A stretch of 64,000 nucleotides of DNA from Phoronis australis (GCA_002633005.1 NMRA01000237.1:248769-312768); one strand, 5' to 3'; counted from the first letter of the stretch, positions 12,001 to 27,000 are shown. The notes: generated by a model not told the origin, from the sequence alone. A program made the numbers and translations.

Positions 12001-15000
12001 GACAGATGTAGATTAATCCGTATTAACTTGCTTGTTCTTGTTATTTACAATATTATACCATATTATTTACAATATTATACCATATTATATTTATGTTTTA
12101 ATGCTTTATATTGCAACTTGTACATAATACGAAATGTTTGTCAATTACACTCTAGTTTCTGGTATTATGCATCTTGTTCTTTCTATTTGTAAATATTAAT
12201 CACTGGCTTGTCTCATACTTCATTCATTATTCACCCCTCTCAATTGCTTTATTTTCCCAAAAGTCTCAAAATTCCTGTGTAAACTACTGTTTCACATCAG
12301 TTTCTTTTCTTTCACTTATGTGCTAACAGATTAATAGTAAATTTTCCTATTTATCTGGAATATCACTACATTTTAAAATCCCAAGGGATGTACTTTTCTT
12401 GAAATATTTTCACCTTTTTTGTTGTCATGTCAAGTTATTTGCGAGTTTGTTCCCAGCTCAAGATGTCTAACTTCATCCAATACCTGATTTCCACAAATCA
12501 GTATGTTCAGTTTTTTGTTGTATATGGAAAATGGAAAATGCAGTAATTCTCCACTTATTTAGCACAAAAAGATTGCCAAAATTGTGCATTTTGAGAACCA
12601 GTTTTCTCCACTGAATAATGGACATCAAATGGTTCTCAAACTGCAGGCGTGTTATATCAGACTATCATTGCCATCTACACAGTACAAATCAAGCAGACTG
12701 ACATTTTCATAATCTTTATTTCTGCTGAGAAATTTCTCCAAAATATTTCCACTTTTCTACCAGAATGTGTGTTGTATGTGAAGAATTACCACCTCACTAT
12801 ATCGTTAAAAATGATCAGAATATCACCTTGTGTCAGTTGGTGACTGAGCCGAATCGTTTTTGGTGTTAATAATGAAGAAAACTTTTCTTCCCCTCAATTT
12901 TTGTTGAGAAAATTAATGAAATTGCATTTCTCCCAGTCTGTGGTCCAAATCCAATTCCAACGGTCACATTTCAACATCACGGCAACCTCAGGAGGTTTAC
13001 AGAGGAGATAAAGCTTAATTTTCACAAGTACAGAAGTCATATGTCTTGTAAGCTCTTATAATCAAACGGACTGCAGCTAAATGGGACATTAAATTGTTAT
13101 CCCCACAGAATCCTCAGTCTGTATATGAGCCAAATAAAATGTTAATTACCTGCTGTTGTTCTCTTTGAAGTTGCCGTACGTTGAGCTTTGGTTGGTCCCT
13201 CACTTGGATCACATGACATGAAACTTGGACAGAACACCTATCTCTTATTAACTTGTGATTGGTTTATTGCAATTCCCTCGTCCAAGCATTCACTGACACA
13301 GATCTAGAGAGGGGTCAGGATCCCTCTTTTTAGTCACTTTCTTGTTGCTACAATTGAAGAATATCAAGTGCCCCCTATGTCCAGCTATTCTCGGACCTCC
13401 CTCTGGTCCTGAATCTGCTCCGCATCATAGCGGGAGAGAATTTTTTCCTCACTATCAAATAATTTGATTGTGCTCATGCTGTACATAAGCACATACTACT
13501 GACTGGTTGCTGCATGTGTTGAATGGACTAGATGTATTCGTAGGTGACTAACCCACATGTTTCCATAGTTACTGCCTAGTACACACCTTACGCTGTACCC
13601 TTGCTGCCACAGGTATGTTGTCTTTATACTTCTCACACTTGTGTCACCTCAGCCATAGGTATGTGCCTTTGATACAAACTCCTTTCAATTTCCTCAAGAA
13701 TGCAATTTTTGATATTTATTAAAAATGTATGAGCATTGCTGTAGGCATTTTCTGAAAGAAGAAACCTTTTGAGTACTATGTTTATCATCTAGGGTTGTGT
13801 TCTGTAAAGCAGAACATTCTTTGTGAGACCCTTGTGGGCAAACATTTTCTTTTATGGAATGGAAATCATGAATTTTCTCCCAAAATTCAAAATTCCAGCC
13901 ACACTAACCAATCACTTAAGTGTATGATTTCGTCGAGCTCTACAAAATACATCCTTGGTGTAGTTTCATTGAAATTCTTGTATTTTTCTTCATATGTAAA
14001 CAAGATTCGTATTGTTTCACCCACTGTGTCATGTTTGTAGCCAATTTTCTTTGAATTGTTTTGCCCTCAACTTTCTCGAAAGTTTAAGTGTAAAAGGATG
14101 ATTCTTGGACAACTATCCCTTTTGTTACCATTTGTAGAAGTTCCCATCGAAATGATCCTGCCTCTCAAGGACAAAGAACCCATGGAACACACTAGTGTGA
14201 CCTTTACCTGCCAGTTCAATAAGGAGGTCGACAGCGTCTGGTACATAGACGATAAGGAGATAACTCCCGGTGACAAATACGAGATTACTGTGGATGGTTT
14301 CACCCACCATCTTACCATCCATGATGTCACCATAGAGGATGATGCTGAGATATCAATTGTGGCTGGACACAAAAAGTCTGCTGCTGGTCTCTTTGTCCAA
14401 GGTCAGTGCTCCTGATTGTTCACCTCCTTGCTGTTCTGCATCTGCCACTCTTTGCAGTTTGGCAGCAAATCAACATTCTTGTGAACTGTCAAGCACTTTT
14501 TGAAAGTCAACCACAAAATGTATTTAGTAGAAAATGTGTTTGCTTGTTGTGACGTGATAATAACATTTGTTGAATGTGGTTTTATGTTGCATGGTTACTT
14601 CTAGCAATGGGTTAATTACAACTTTGTAGCTAAAGAAGTCTGCAAAGTTGTTAACTGGCAAAATTTTGTAGTTTCCTACTATTTTGTAGAAATGCCAACA
14701 ACATTCACCAGACCACTTCATGATGTCACTGAGAAAGAGAATGAGACAGCCATTTTTGAATGTGAAGTGTCCAAAGACAGTGCCACTGTTACTTGGCTGA
14801 AAGACGGTGCTGAGCTGAAACCAAGTGACAATGTTACCATGGAAGTGGACGGACCAATCAGAAGACTTGTACTATCTGACCTTTCAATCAAACAACAGGG
14901 CAGGTTCACATGTACTGTTGGAACAAAGGAGACTGCTGCCAGACTCACGGTTGAAGGTAGGTTGACTTAGTCTATAAAGCGTTAAGAGAGCACCATGACA

Positions 15001-18000
15001 AATTATTGCTGATTTGGAAACTGCTGACACTAAATGGGATATATTTGTAATATTCATGAATTAAAATCAAGTGTCCTCTGCCAAAGCTGAACCGAACATG
15101 TTATGCAGATCATTAGTGTTCATTAACGATACTTTTTTCTGTTCAAACCTTTGTGTTGACCGGAAAGCAATCTGGTTGAAGCCAAATGATGCTCTTTCAA
15201 TAAGTAATCAAGTGTCTTCAAAATCTCCAGAATTTAAATTTTAAAATAATTTTTGAATTTTTGGTGGTGCACTTAAAAATTGCGTGCCACAGATGAACTC
15301 CATTGATCTTCAATATTTATGAATTGCTGGTAAAAAACGCAAATACTTGGAAGACTAATTTTCAAAAATTTTCCTATTTTAGCAGTGTCTCATCTTTCTG
15401 TGTTCTAAACTGGTGGAAATAATGGGAAGAATGTCTTTAAGTCCAACTTTTTATTTGATATCTATCTTGATTCTCCTGATGAATTTGCATATTTCTATAT
15501 TTTATAGAATTACCAGCTGTCTTCACTGTGAGCCTTGAAGACCAGTCAGTAATGGAGAACACTAGCGCCACCTTTGAGTGTGAGGTCTCGAAGGAAACTG
15601 CCGACGTCAAGTGGTACAAGGATGGCACAGTTCTTCACCCATCGGACACTGTACAGATTGTGAAAGATGGTCTCAAAAGGAAACTCATTCTGAGTGATGT
15701 GACTCTGGACGAGACAGCAAAATACAGTGCGAAAATGGATGAAACAGAAACATCAGCACAACTTACTGTTCTCGGTATAGTTAATATTCTCTTCTGCTGT
15801 TGTTAAACTTGTATTTGCATGCTCCTAACTCTGATAATGTATAGCAGGAACTAAACAACAATGTTATTTTAACATAAGCTACGCTAAACTAAGTGCAGCT
15901 GTATTCACTTGGTAATTTGTACATGTGACAAAAATCTGCAGTTAGGTGACCTTTGCACTAATGACGTACTTTGCAGGCTCACATAGCTGGCATCATACAG
16001 TGTTATTCCCCAGCATCACGCCACAATACTTATTGGCCACGGTTCAGTGATTTGTGGCAGATCATTTTCACCACAAAACTCGTTCTTAAAATATTTGACA
16101 ATCTTCAGTCTACTTAATATTCATATCGTCACTATATGTTGTGTTTCTAACTAATTTGGCCAAGCAATCACAGAGATAACTAATTAGCCTGCAAGTTAAT
16201 ATGTAGGACCTTACTGATAAGCCTGTGTATTCAATGAAATATGTACAAAGGTATAGCAATCATCTCTTCAAAAGTATACATTTCTTGAAAGTAGAAAGCT
16301 ATACTTTAGTTTTTGACGTCTTATCAATCTGCCATTAACTGAGTCGTGGGACCATGTATTTTTAGTAAAATTTAGTCAAACTAAAAGGTAGTAGCAAAAC
16401 ATCGATATCAATAACATGATCAAAAATCTTTTCATACAAATATTCGAGGTGAAATCACAAAGACGTCATTTCAGTTTTCTTAAATATCACTATGTTAGTT
16501 TTTGTTTTATGCAACATTCAATTTTTTTTTCATAAAAGGTCCTATTTTCGATAGCCCATCATACAGGAGTGGGACAGTTGAAAATCAACTCTCAACAAAA
16601 TTGATGAACAGTGTATAAATCATTTTGTATGAAAATTGGATGTGAATCTGACGAAGCATTTCTGAGTTATGATGTTCCGAAGTTCTGAAGTTTGTCAAAT
16701 GTGAACATTTTTCTAGGGTCCTACATAATCTTAACATTTTCTTCAAACTTGAGATGCATTCAATAAACCTTATAATATTTCACTAGTGTCATGAGATGAT
16801 ATAAGTCTCCGCAGATGTTGCCAAGTATTGCCTGCTAAGTTCATGATCTCGCAGTGATACTTTTAAGTTTTAGTCACGAATGTGTGGCATTATGGAACTG
16901 CCCCCNCCCCCCCCCCCGGATGGATTACTTGTTTGTCAAAAACGTACTTACCGTGTCAAGGCCACTGGAGTTAAAATTGAGAAACTCAAAAGTCAGACGA
17001 ATGTTTAAAGGTGAAAGTTTTGAAAAGCAGTGCGTCAGTGAAGTAAACACAGATGAGTAAGGTGGATTACAAACAGAGTTTTGGCAAACTTTCTTTTTTC
17101 AGTCTGTCTCTCCCACGACAGTCTGTATATGTCCGTAGAATTTAAAGGTGATTTAGTGCTGCTAAATCACAACACAGCATACTTTGGGATAAGTTTTCAA
17201 TTTATGGAACTCCTTCAATACAAATTCTGTCAAAAACTGAGTGATTTAGAGCTTTTTTTAAGTGTGAATGCGTATGCTGTGATTCAATACCTTCCCAGTT
17301 ATATTTGTGGAACATTTTAACTGCCAGCTCTGTTTTTATAATGCTGTCATTCCTTATGCATGGTGTTCTAATTTTCCTTAAATTCACTAAAACTTGGCTT
17401 TTCAACGAGCTATTTTAATGCTTATATGGGCATGTACTAACAATGCTGCTTGAATTTTACCCTCGTTTGCAGAAGAACCCATTGAATTTACATCTCCATT
17501 AAATGAAACCACATGCTTTGAAGAGGACAGTGTCACACTTTCGTGCGAAGTGTCCAAAACCAATATGGATGTAACATGGTTCAAAGATGGAGTTGAAATC
17601 ATGCCCAGTGGCCGCTTTGACATGTCAACAAAGGGCAAAGTTCAAAGTTTAACCATTCACAAGGCAGACTTTGATGATGCTGGGCTATATAGCATCAGAG
17701 TCAAAGATAAATCTTCCGAGGCCTCGCTGATAGTGGAAGGTTTGTGTTGATTGTAGGCTCTTAATTTTTTTTCCACAAATCCTCTTAAATGTTGCCGCTT
17801 GTGTTTCACATCAACTTTTCCTGCTTTCAAAGTCTATTGTGACCCCTGGAACATATTGCATTAGTTTACTAAATTTTTGCTGTTGTGTTAGTTCTACCTT
17901 CATTTTAACATAGAATTGCACGTTCGTTGTTAAATGTGTCATTTATATTATTGTGATATATGGAGGCCCTGTCTGTAGACAAGAAAAGGTTGGACAGATT

Positions 18001-21000
18001 AATGCATTCTCATACTACACGAATGATAACCAGATTTTAGGATTTGAAGATTTTTGGCACCAACGTCTGACAGTTATTTGGATGTTCTAAACTTACTGTT
18101 CACCTCTGAATTGGACCTCAATTTCTGCATGTAAGATGATTTATGTTGGTTGGGGTGCTTTGGGGAACAGAATTATCGCATTAAGATTTTACTCTTTAGT
18201 CACGTTGTATGCTGTCATGTTTCCAAAAAGATTAAATGTTTTCTTTAATTGTAACATTTCAATTTGCTAACTAACGCTATCCATTGCCTCTTCATTTAGA
18301 AAAACCCATCGCTATCCTACTACCCTTGCAAGAAATCTCATGTCTTGAAAACGACACTGTGACCTTGACCTGTAAGCTTTCCAAACCTGATGTCAAGGTC
18401 ACATGGTTAAAAGAGGATGTTCCACTGACCTCATCACCTTCTACTGTCCTGTCTGTTGATGGCTTCCTCCATACCTTAACCATATCTAACACCAAGCTTG
18501 CCGACGAAGCAGAGTACACCATTGTCGTCAATGACACTGTCAGAAGCTCTGCACTAATTTTCGTAGATGGTACTATTAATGTTCTATCCTTGTTTGGTTT
18601 TATATTTAGTACTACTAATACATTTTGTGTTCTTGTTTGCTGGTCAGTGTTTATTTGTGTTTTTTTTACTTTAAATGTTTATAGGTTCTAGCAATAAACT
18701 CATGGTTTCATATGTTTCTTCAAATTGAAATGCATTTTTGCCTGTCTGGTTTTGATCAAAAATAAAAATTTGTCTCAATTTTCAGAGCTTCCAGTTGAGA
18801 TAACAACACCACTGACTGACAAAGAGTGCATGGAGACAGAACGAACATCCTTTGAGTGCAGCATCTCCAAACTGGACAGGAAGGTCACATGGTTAAAGGG
18901 TGTTGAGGTGCTGACGCCTGGTGACAGGTTCAAGATGTCAGTTCTTGGCACTAGGCAGATCTTGGAGATCATTGATGCCCACCTGGATGACCAGGCTACT
19001 TACTCCTGTACCATTGGTGACAAAACAACCTCAGCATCACTCACTGTCCACGGTTCGTTGACTCTTTTACTTTTTGGTCACATCACTGTTGTTTGGTATC
19101 TGGGCTGGCCTTTGACAATCCGTATTTAATAAATGTGTCTTTGAGGTCGTAAAATATCCTTATTAACTTTATTCTGTCTTTGCTTTTAATCTCTTGAGAG
19201 AGCAATCCAGCTTTAATCCTTGCTGATGTGCATGGATTTCATTCGTGATGATATTGCAAAATATACAAACAGAAAGACTGCCACTTAATTTAGATGTTAC
19301 GGTTGTAGTCTTTCAAATGTGTCTATTGGATCAGCAAGATGTTTCCTGATTCTGAACATGGTCACAACCATGCCATGACTTTCTTTGTGTAGAAACATGA
19401 ATGTGTCTTCTTACTTTACAGAGAAACCACTGGAAATCATTGTGCCACTGCAAGAAGCCAGCTGTATGGAACACCAATCATTTACTCTGACATGTGAAGT
19501 TTCCAAAGATGGCGTTGAAGCCCAATGGTTCAAAGGAGAGGAGCCCCTAAAGGTTGACGTCAACCACAGTGTGGCAGTTGATGGCACCCTGCACTCTCTG
19601 GTTATCACGGACGCTGCTGTTGGTGACACTGGCCATTACACCATCAGGGTGAAGGACAAGAGTTCCACAGCTCCAGTGAAAGTGGAAGGTAATTATATAA
19701 AAGAGACGATTGTGCTTTGGTGATAAAATTTACAGGCGTTATATATGATCCACTGTTCTGAATTTAAGATGTCACATGGGAGACCATCCTCAAGAAAAAT
19801 TTCTTTTTTCTCGTGCCATAAGGAAGACTCCCCACCAATGCAGTATACCCATCAACAATCAAATGTTTACTTAGTTCCTAAAGCATTATTAGTTAGCACA
19901 GACACACACACATAGAATACACTTAGAAAAAGCACGAGTTGCTATCCATCTTCTGGACCGCAAAAACATGGGGGGTGACTGATATTACATACGTCATACT
20001 AGGTTTGACTACTGGTTGTGTCTTTATTTCATAGAAGAGCCACTTGAATTCACGGTCCCCCTGGAGGATGCCCAGTGCATGGAGAAAGAGACCATCACCT
20101 TGAAATGTGAAGTCAACGAAGACAACGTTGATGCCACCTGGTACCAAGATGGTGAAGAGATCTCCTCCGACGATCATTTTGTCATGGCTGTCGACGGCAA
20201 ACAACACTCGCTGACTATCAATGAGGCGAGACTAGACGATGAGGCAGATTATACTGTTAAGATCAAGGATAAGACATCAATTGCCAACGTGGTCGTAGAT
20301 GGTAGGTTGATGGTAGTTGGATGCCGCATGCGTTGATGCAGGAGAGGGATTTTTTCACAACAGCAAAAGCTTTTTAACATTGGTTTGAATGCGCCAATAA
20401 CTGAATAACACTGAGCAAAAACAAGTAGGTTGCTTTTGTCAGTTTTTCGTTCTGTCTTTCGGAAAACACTTAACAGAGTGTTTTTTTAAATTAACCTGTT
20501 AGTATTTTGCTTCTTTTACCAGAGCATGGCGTTTCTGCCTCGTAATTTGCTAAAATCGCAGGTCACGCATGCCTGTTTAGCAGATTTCGGAAGGAGTTTT
20601 CAAATTTTCCTCTAAGTTTTTGAGGGTTGTCGAGGGATTTCAAAGCATTTGTTTCAGAGAATTGGATGGGAAAGTTGTTTTTTATATCTGTTCATAGGCT
20701 AAAACGTGGTGTGTTATCTTTTTAAAGCATGAAACTTCTGCAAAAGTTTACTGTAAAATTATAAAAATCTATTCCAATGAACTAACTCACCGCTCACTTT
20801 TCCAATTAATTTTCTGATTTTCATATATTAACCTGATGATCTTACTTCACATGGTTTTCATCAAAGCATGGCGTTTCTGCAAGTAAAGTTTCTATTGTAA
20901 CATTTTCACAATCTTTTTAATCTCTATATTTCTGCACTTTCACTAGTATTTTTCATCCTCTTTACAAATGCATGCAAACATTCATGCTTGTGTTTTTAGA

Positions 21001-24000
21001 ACAACCCATTGAAATCATCCGACCTCTTCAAGAAGTAACGTGCTTTGAGAATGAGACTGTGACCTTGACATGTGAACTTTCGAAACCCGAGGTCAAGGTC
21101 GCATGGTTAATAGAGGATGAGGATCTCAGCAATACTCCTCACTTGAGAATCAGTCAAGATGGTTGCCTGCACACATTAACTATCACTAATGCTAACCTTG
21201 ATGATGAGGCTGAATACACCATTGTGATTGGTGGTCACTTAAGAAGCTCCGCTCTTGTTTTCGTTGAGGGTATGCAAGCATGTATAATAAAGTGACACAC
21301 CTGTTGGTCAATGAACTGATTAGAACTTTGCATCAGTTACCACTATGTATTTGATTGCAACTTGCATTAATGTGTACTTGGGAACTACTTACAAAATGTT
21401 GTTCCTGATAACTGAATTCAGTGAGTTGTCATTTGTAAGTTGTCATTCTAGGCACTGAAAGTAACATTAATGTTAGCTGAAGGGCCCTGGTTCTGTACCC
21501 AATTGTTGACTTCATATTTAGATGTTAAATGAGGGACATGCTGAAAAAATGAAATCTTATAACAACAAGAAAGCCCGTAATATATGTTTTACATCATCAG
21601 AATTTGTTAGCTTGTATAATTATGTATTGCTTGCAGTTTAGCAGAATGTGAATCTTGCTTTTTAAAATCTTTCTTTGAAACAATGCATCATGAACGATTA
21701 TTTGGTTTGCAAATGCATTTCAGTCCTGAACATTTTGGTGGTTTATTGACTAAAACGTAAGTTGTCACCCGTTCTCAATCACATCATTCCTCATTGGAGT
21801 GTTAAGTGCTTTATGAACTGACAATAGGGTTCACTACTATCATGTGCATTTCAACTCAGAACAACTTGCTGCAGCCCATTGTTGCACTAAACTCACTGAT
21901 TTTCATAACTTTTCAGAGCTGCCAGTTGAGTTCATGACCCCACTCACTGACCAAGAATGCACAGAGAAGGACACAGTCACTTTCGAGTGCACCATCTCAA
22001 AACCCAACAGGAAAGTCACTTGGACCAAGAACGAGAAAGTCTTATCTCCAGGCAAACGTTTCAATATGTCGTCTGATGGATGCCGTCATGTTCTTGAGAT
22101 CAGTGAAGCCAGACTTGATGATCAGGCTACGTACACATGTAGCGTCGGTGACAGAACAACATCTGCTGGCCTGAAAGTGCATGGTAATTGGCAAAATTAG
22201 TTGTTGCTATTTGTTGATAATAACGTGTACTTCTTCCTACGTGGTAGTCGACGTTGGTGCTAGATACTTATTCCATATTTTGAGTGGTGTTTGCAAAAGA
22301 AATGACTGTCTCACATTCTATATTTTTATTTATGTGTTTCCATTAAACCACATAATATTAATTTGTGGTAACCTTAGCATATTCATTTCCTGGAAAGTAT
22401 TGGAAAGCCGGGAGTATCTAGTGGGCATATCCATAGATTTAAATTGATGTGATGTGACCTTTACATTCTAGTCCTGATGAAAACCATCTGGAATTGAGTT
22501 TAAATTAAAATTCTTGCTTAATTTGAAAAGGAAGTCTGAATTTCTAGTAAGGAATGTATCACACCAATTGTAAGATCAGAATACGTATGCTTGTTTCAAG
22601 TATTGTGGTTTCTTTCACAGAAGAGCCTCTCACATTCACTGTCCAGTTGGCTGGTGCAGAGTGCATGGAGCACGAAACTGTCACACTCAGATGTGAAGTC
22701 TCTAAAGACAATGTAGCTGCCACATGGTCTAAAGATGATGTGGAAATCACAAGCGGTGATCGTTTCACCATCTCTGTTGATGGCAGAGAGCATACCTTGA
22801 CCATAACTGATGCCCAGCTTACTGACAAGGCAGAATACACCATCAAGGTTGAAGACAAGAGCTCCACAGCTCCTCTTGTGGTTGAAGGTAAGGGTTGTAA
22901 ACTTTTTGTGAGAGATGGGGTGTGTGTGTAATGTATGCCATAAAGAAACAAGAAAGAATGGCTCTCTGTTCCTTCAAGTTGTATATGGGTGCTAGTCTTT
23001 ATGACCAGGCTACACACATAGTTTCAGTAACAGAATAACATCTGCTGGCCTGATAGTGTATGGTATGTGGCGTAATTAGTTGTTAATATATATGGAGAAT
23101 AACTGGTACTTTATCCTAGGGTATAGTTGGCCTTGGTACTAGATAATTATTCGGTAATTCATAACTCGCACAAGAATAGTTGCCAAAATTGTAAGTTTTC
23201 TTATTTCTCGGGGGTTGATTAACTTGCTGAAAATAATTAGAAACTAAATCAAATGTTGTTTTATGGCCTCTACGCAATACAAATCAAACTAATAAACTTT
23301 ATCGGAATCTGTTTTGCTTGGAGTATGTAATGAGCTATGTTGCAGAGTAAAACAGGACGTAGATTATCGAATAATGTCACGCATGATGAAAATTCAAAAG
23401 GTATAAATAATACAAAACAAGACTCTGCAAGATGGGCATAGGATAAAATGCCATGATGGCAGCATTTTATTCTGCTGAGAATTTTGACTTTGTCTGCCAT
23501 ATTGTGTGCTCAATAGGTGAAAATTACCATAGTCGGTATTCTGAAGGCATAGTAATTTGAAATTTGTGTGGTTTTGTTGATTTTTAATGATGTTGTTTCC
23601 ACTAAATGGCATAGTATTGATTAATGCTGATCATGACTTATTCATTTACTGGACTGGACTGGACTGGACTGGACTGGACTGGACTGGACTGGACTGGACT
23701 GGACTGGACTGGACTGGACTGCAGAGATGGTGTAGTTGGAATATTACCAGAGGTTGATGTGATGTGGCACTTATATTCTAGTCATAATGAAATCCATCTG
23801 ATGGTGTAAATTGAAATTCTTGCTTAATCTGTAAAGGAATTCTGGGGAGAATTACACAAATGGTTAGTTAGTGAACGCTATAGCAAATCAAGATTAGCAA
23901 TAGCAAGCAAAAGGAAATGACTCAGGAATGTTATGCTTCATTAAAATAAGATATGTAATAATTAAAGCCACATATATCACATCAACTGTAATATCAATGT

Positions 24001-27000
24001 ATGTAGGCTTGGTTTAAGTTTTGTGGTTTCTTTTACAGAAGAGCCTCTCACATTCACTGTCCAGTTGGCTGGTGCAGAGTGCATGGAGCACGAGACTGTC
24101 ACACTCAGGTGTGAAGTCTCTAAAGACAATGTAGCTGCCACATGGTCTAAAGATGATGTGGAAATCACAAGCGGTGACCGCTTCACCATCTCTGTTGATG
24201 GCAGAGTGCACACTTTGACAATAACTGATGCCCAACTTAGTGACAAGGCAGAATACACCATTAAGGTTGAAGACAAGAGCTCCACAGCTCCTCTTGTGGT
24301 TGAAGGTAAGGGTTGTAAACTTGTTGTGAGAGTTGTGGTGTGTGTGTAATGTGTGCCATAAAGAAACAAGAAAGAACAGCTCTCTGTTCCTTCAAGTTGT
24401 ATATGGGTGCTAGTCTTTATGACCAGGCTACACACAGTTTCACTAACAGACTAACATCTGCTTGCCTGATAGTGTATGGTATGTGGCGTAATTAGTTGTT
24501 AGTATATGGAGAATAACTGGTACTTTATCCTATGGTATAGTTGGCCTTGGTTCTAGATAATTATTCGGTAATTCATAACTCGCATAAGAATAATTGCCAA
24601 AATTGTAAGTTTTCTATTTCTCAGGGGTTGATTAACTTGCTGGAAATAATTAGAAACTTAATCAAATGTTGTTTTATGGCCTCTACGCAATACAAATCAA
24701 ACTAATAATCTTTATCGGAATCTGTTTTCTTGTAGTATGCAATGAGCTATGTTGCAGAGTAAAACAGGACGTAGATTATCGAATAATGTCACGCATGATG
24801 AAAATTCAAAAGGTATAAATATAAAACAAGACTCTGCAAGATGGGCATAGGATAAAATGCCATGATGGCAGCATTTTTTCTCCTGAGAATTTTGACCTTG
24901 TCTGCCATATTTTGTGCTCAAGAGGTGAAAATTACCATAGTCAGTATTCTGAAGGCATAGTAATTTGAAATTTGTGGGGTTTAGTTGATTTTTATTAATG
25001 TTGTTTCCACTAAATGGCATAGTATTGATTAATGCTGATCATGACATATTTGTTTACTGGACTGGACTGGACTGCAGAGATGGTGTAGTTGGAATATCAC
25101 CAGAGGTTGATGTGATGTGGCAGTTATATTCTAGTCATAATGAAATCCATCTGATGGTGTAAATTGAAATTCTTGCTTAATCTGTAAAGGAATTCTGTGG
25201 AGAATTACACAAAGGGTTAGTTAGTGAACACTATAACAAATCAAGATTAGCAATAGCAAGCAAAAGGAAATGACTCAGGAATGTTAATGCTTGATTAAAA
25301 TAAGATATGTAATAATTAAAGCCACGTATATCACATCAACTGTAATATCAATGAATGTATGCAGGTTTGGTTTAAGTTTTGTGGTTTCTTTTACAGAAGA
25401 GCCTCTCACATTCACTGTCCAGTTGGCTGGTGCAGAGTGCATGGAGCACGAGACTGTCACACTCAGATGTGAAGTCTCTAAAGACAATGTAGCTGCCACA
25501 TGGTCTAAAGATGGTGTGGAAATCACCAGCGGTGATCGTTTCACCATCTCTGTTGATGGCAGAGTGCACACCTTGACCATAACTGATGCCCAACTTAGTG
25601 ACAAGGCAGAATACACCATTAAGGTTGAAGACAAGAGCTCCACAGCTCCTCTTGTGGTTGAAGGTAAGGATTGTGGATTAGTTGTTAGCAATGGAGTGTG
25701 TGTAGTATGCTTGATGTAAAGAAACAAATGGTTCTCTTTTGCTTCAAAGATTGCATTGATGCGAATGGGCAAGTTGCCAGTGGACCTTTTTCTACATTGT
25801 TCACATCATCTCCTTGTATGGCAAATGTAGGTAACTTCCATAGGTCTGCACCATACTGTGACTGCATAGTCAAATGTGGCTTTGTGGTTAACCATAACCA
25901 ATCTTTAAAAAGAATCTTTCCACAGATTTTATTGAATCTATGAAATTTCTAGTTTACACATTGTATTTTTTCCTTGTGCTGAAGCTGATGGTGCAGAATA
26001 TTTCATGTGGTAGCTGATACCAGAACAAATTTCTTTGTTGAAGGCTCGCTTTTTCTCATTCAAATGCTAAAATTAGTTGATGTAACTTCTAAGCACTGTT
26101 CATGAAACCTTTGGTTGAAGTAAAGTGTTGTACAGGTAGGTACATGGGCGACACAGCATGATGTAGTGCCCCTTTTTGTCTTCGGCTGTGACTGAGTGAG
26201 AGAGCAGATGGAGTTGGAATTCATTAACATCGTCAATGTTTATTAATTATCCTTTTCTTTTGCGTTTTTCCAATGCCTGCTACTGATGTTTTGTGTAAGA
26301 ACCTCTTGTATTCATGAAGCAAGATTTAGACTGTTTTGAGCATGTGACTTAAATGTCGAAAGTTAACATTGATGGCATGTGGATGAAAAGTGGTCAAGTC
26401 ACTGAGCGTAGTGACTGCTCCGTTCTAACTGTGGATGGTGATGTCCATTCTGTAACAATACATGATGTCCAGCTTCACGATGATGGTGAATACACAGTCT
26501 TTGCTGGAGACCTATCCTGCTAAGCATAGCTATATTTCGAAGTCTGGTGCTGGGCTTTTTCACAAGAAAACTGATTGGTGCAATCACTGAGTATCTCATG
26601 AGCCTTTTTGTTCATAATTCTATCAATTTCAAGTAAACATCAACTCAGCTAGTAATTATAATTGTTGGCAAAGTCCTTTTGTAATGAAATCATTACCTTG
26701 ATTTTAAAGCACCTTGTAGTTACGTGACCAAAGTGTTATCACTTGTTTCAAATATACTTTCAACTCCCCAGTTTGTGGACGATGATAACTTTTCTGTATG
26801 TGAAGTCAAGGGATTTTTACTTTAAAACTTAACCACTCACTCATTAGAGTTCACCAAGCGATTGTTTTAAATGCGACATAACATGCTCAACTCTTGGTAT
26901 AAAGTCTTTCAGCTCATTCTAAATGCATGTGTCAATATCACTCATTTAACTTAGTCATAGCTGTATTGCTTATTATAAAATTGTTTTGCATACATTATCT

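Larger units (their letters stand above)
10435..14137 (+). other. longest intron, with several inverted-repeat elements
   Basis: 3.7 kb intron. Contents: inverted-repeat element 11572-11739; a 22-bp tandem pair at 12041-12084 (unit TTATTTACAATATTATACCA plus TA); and a family A element at about 12543-12788 with a partial MULE-like MITE inside. No Ig-like frame is seen. Confidence 0.78.
15775..22620 (+). other. introns of the first tandem Ig block
   Basis: Short introns at 17740-18299, 18570-18785, 19053-19421, 19689-20034, 21270-21916 and 22184-22620 show nothing coding. The last is the ancestral form of the tandem-unit intron and lacks the family A element. Confidence 0.7.
22888..24038 (+). 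repeat. intron of tandem unit 1
   Basis: Near-duplicate of 24306-25396. Order: dead Ig-exon tail (22990-23065), family A TIR element (about 23154-23530), GGACT microsatellite (23651-23720), then intron matching 22440-22620 up to the next acceptor. No intact coding region. Confidence 0.85.

Noticed and set aside
13651-13656. Six-base CCATAG between AG and GTATGT
   Set aside because: Phase would fit, but such a tiny exon cannot be supported from sequence alone.
16901-16917. Poly-C run with N as a possible structured element
   Set aside because: Homopolymer with one ambiguous base; best seen as a sequencing limit.
23624-23809. Open frame with repeated GLDWT
   Set aside because: Produced by the GGACT microsatellite in an intron.
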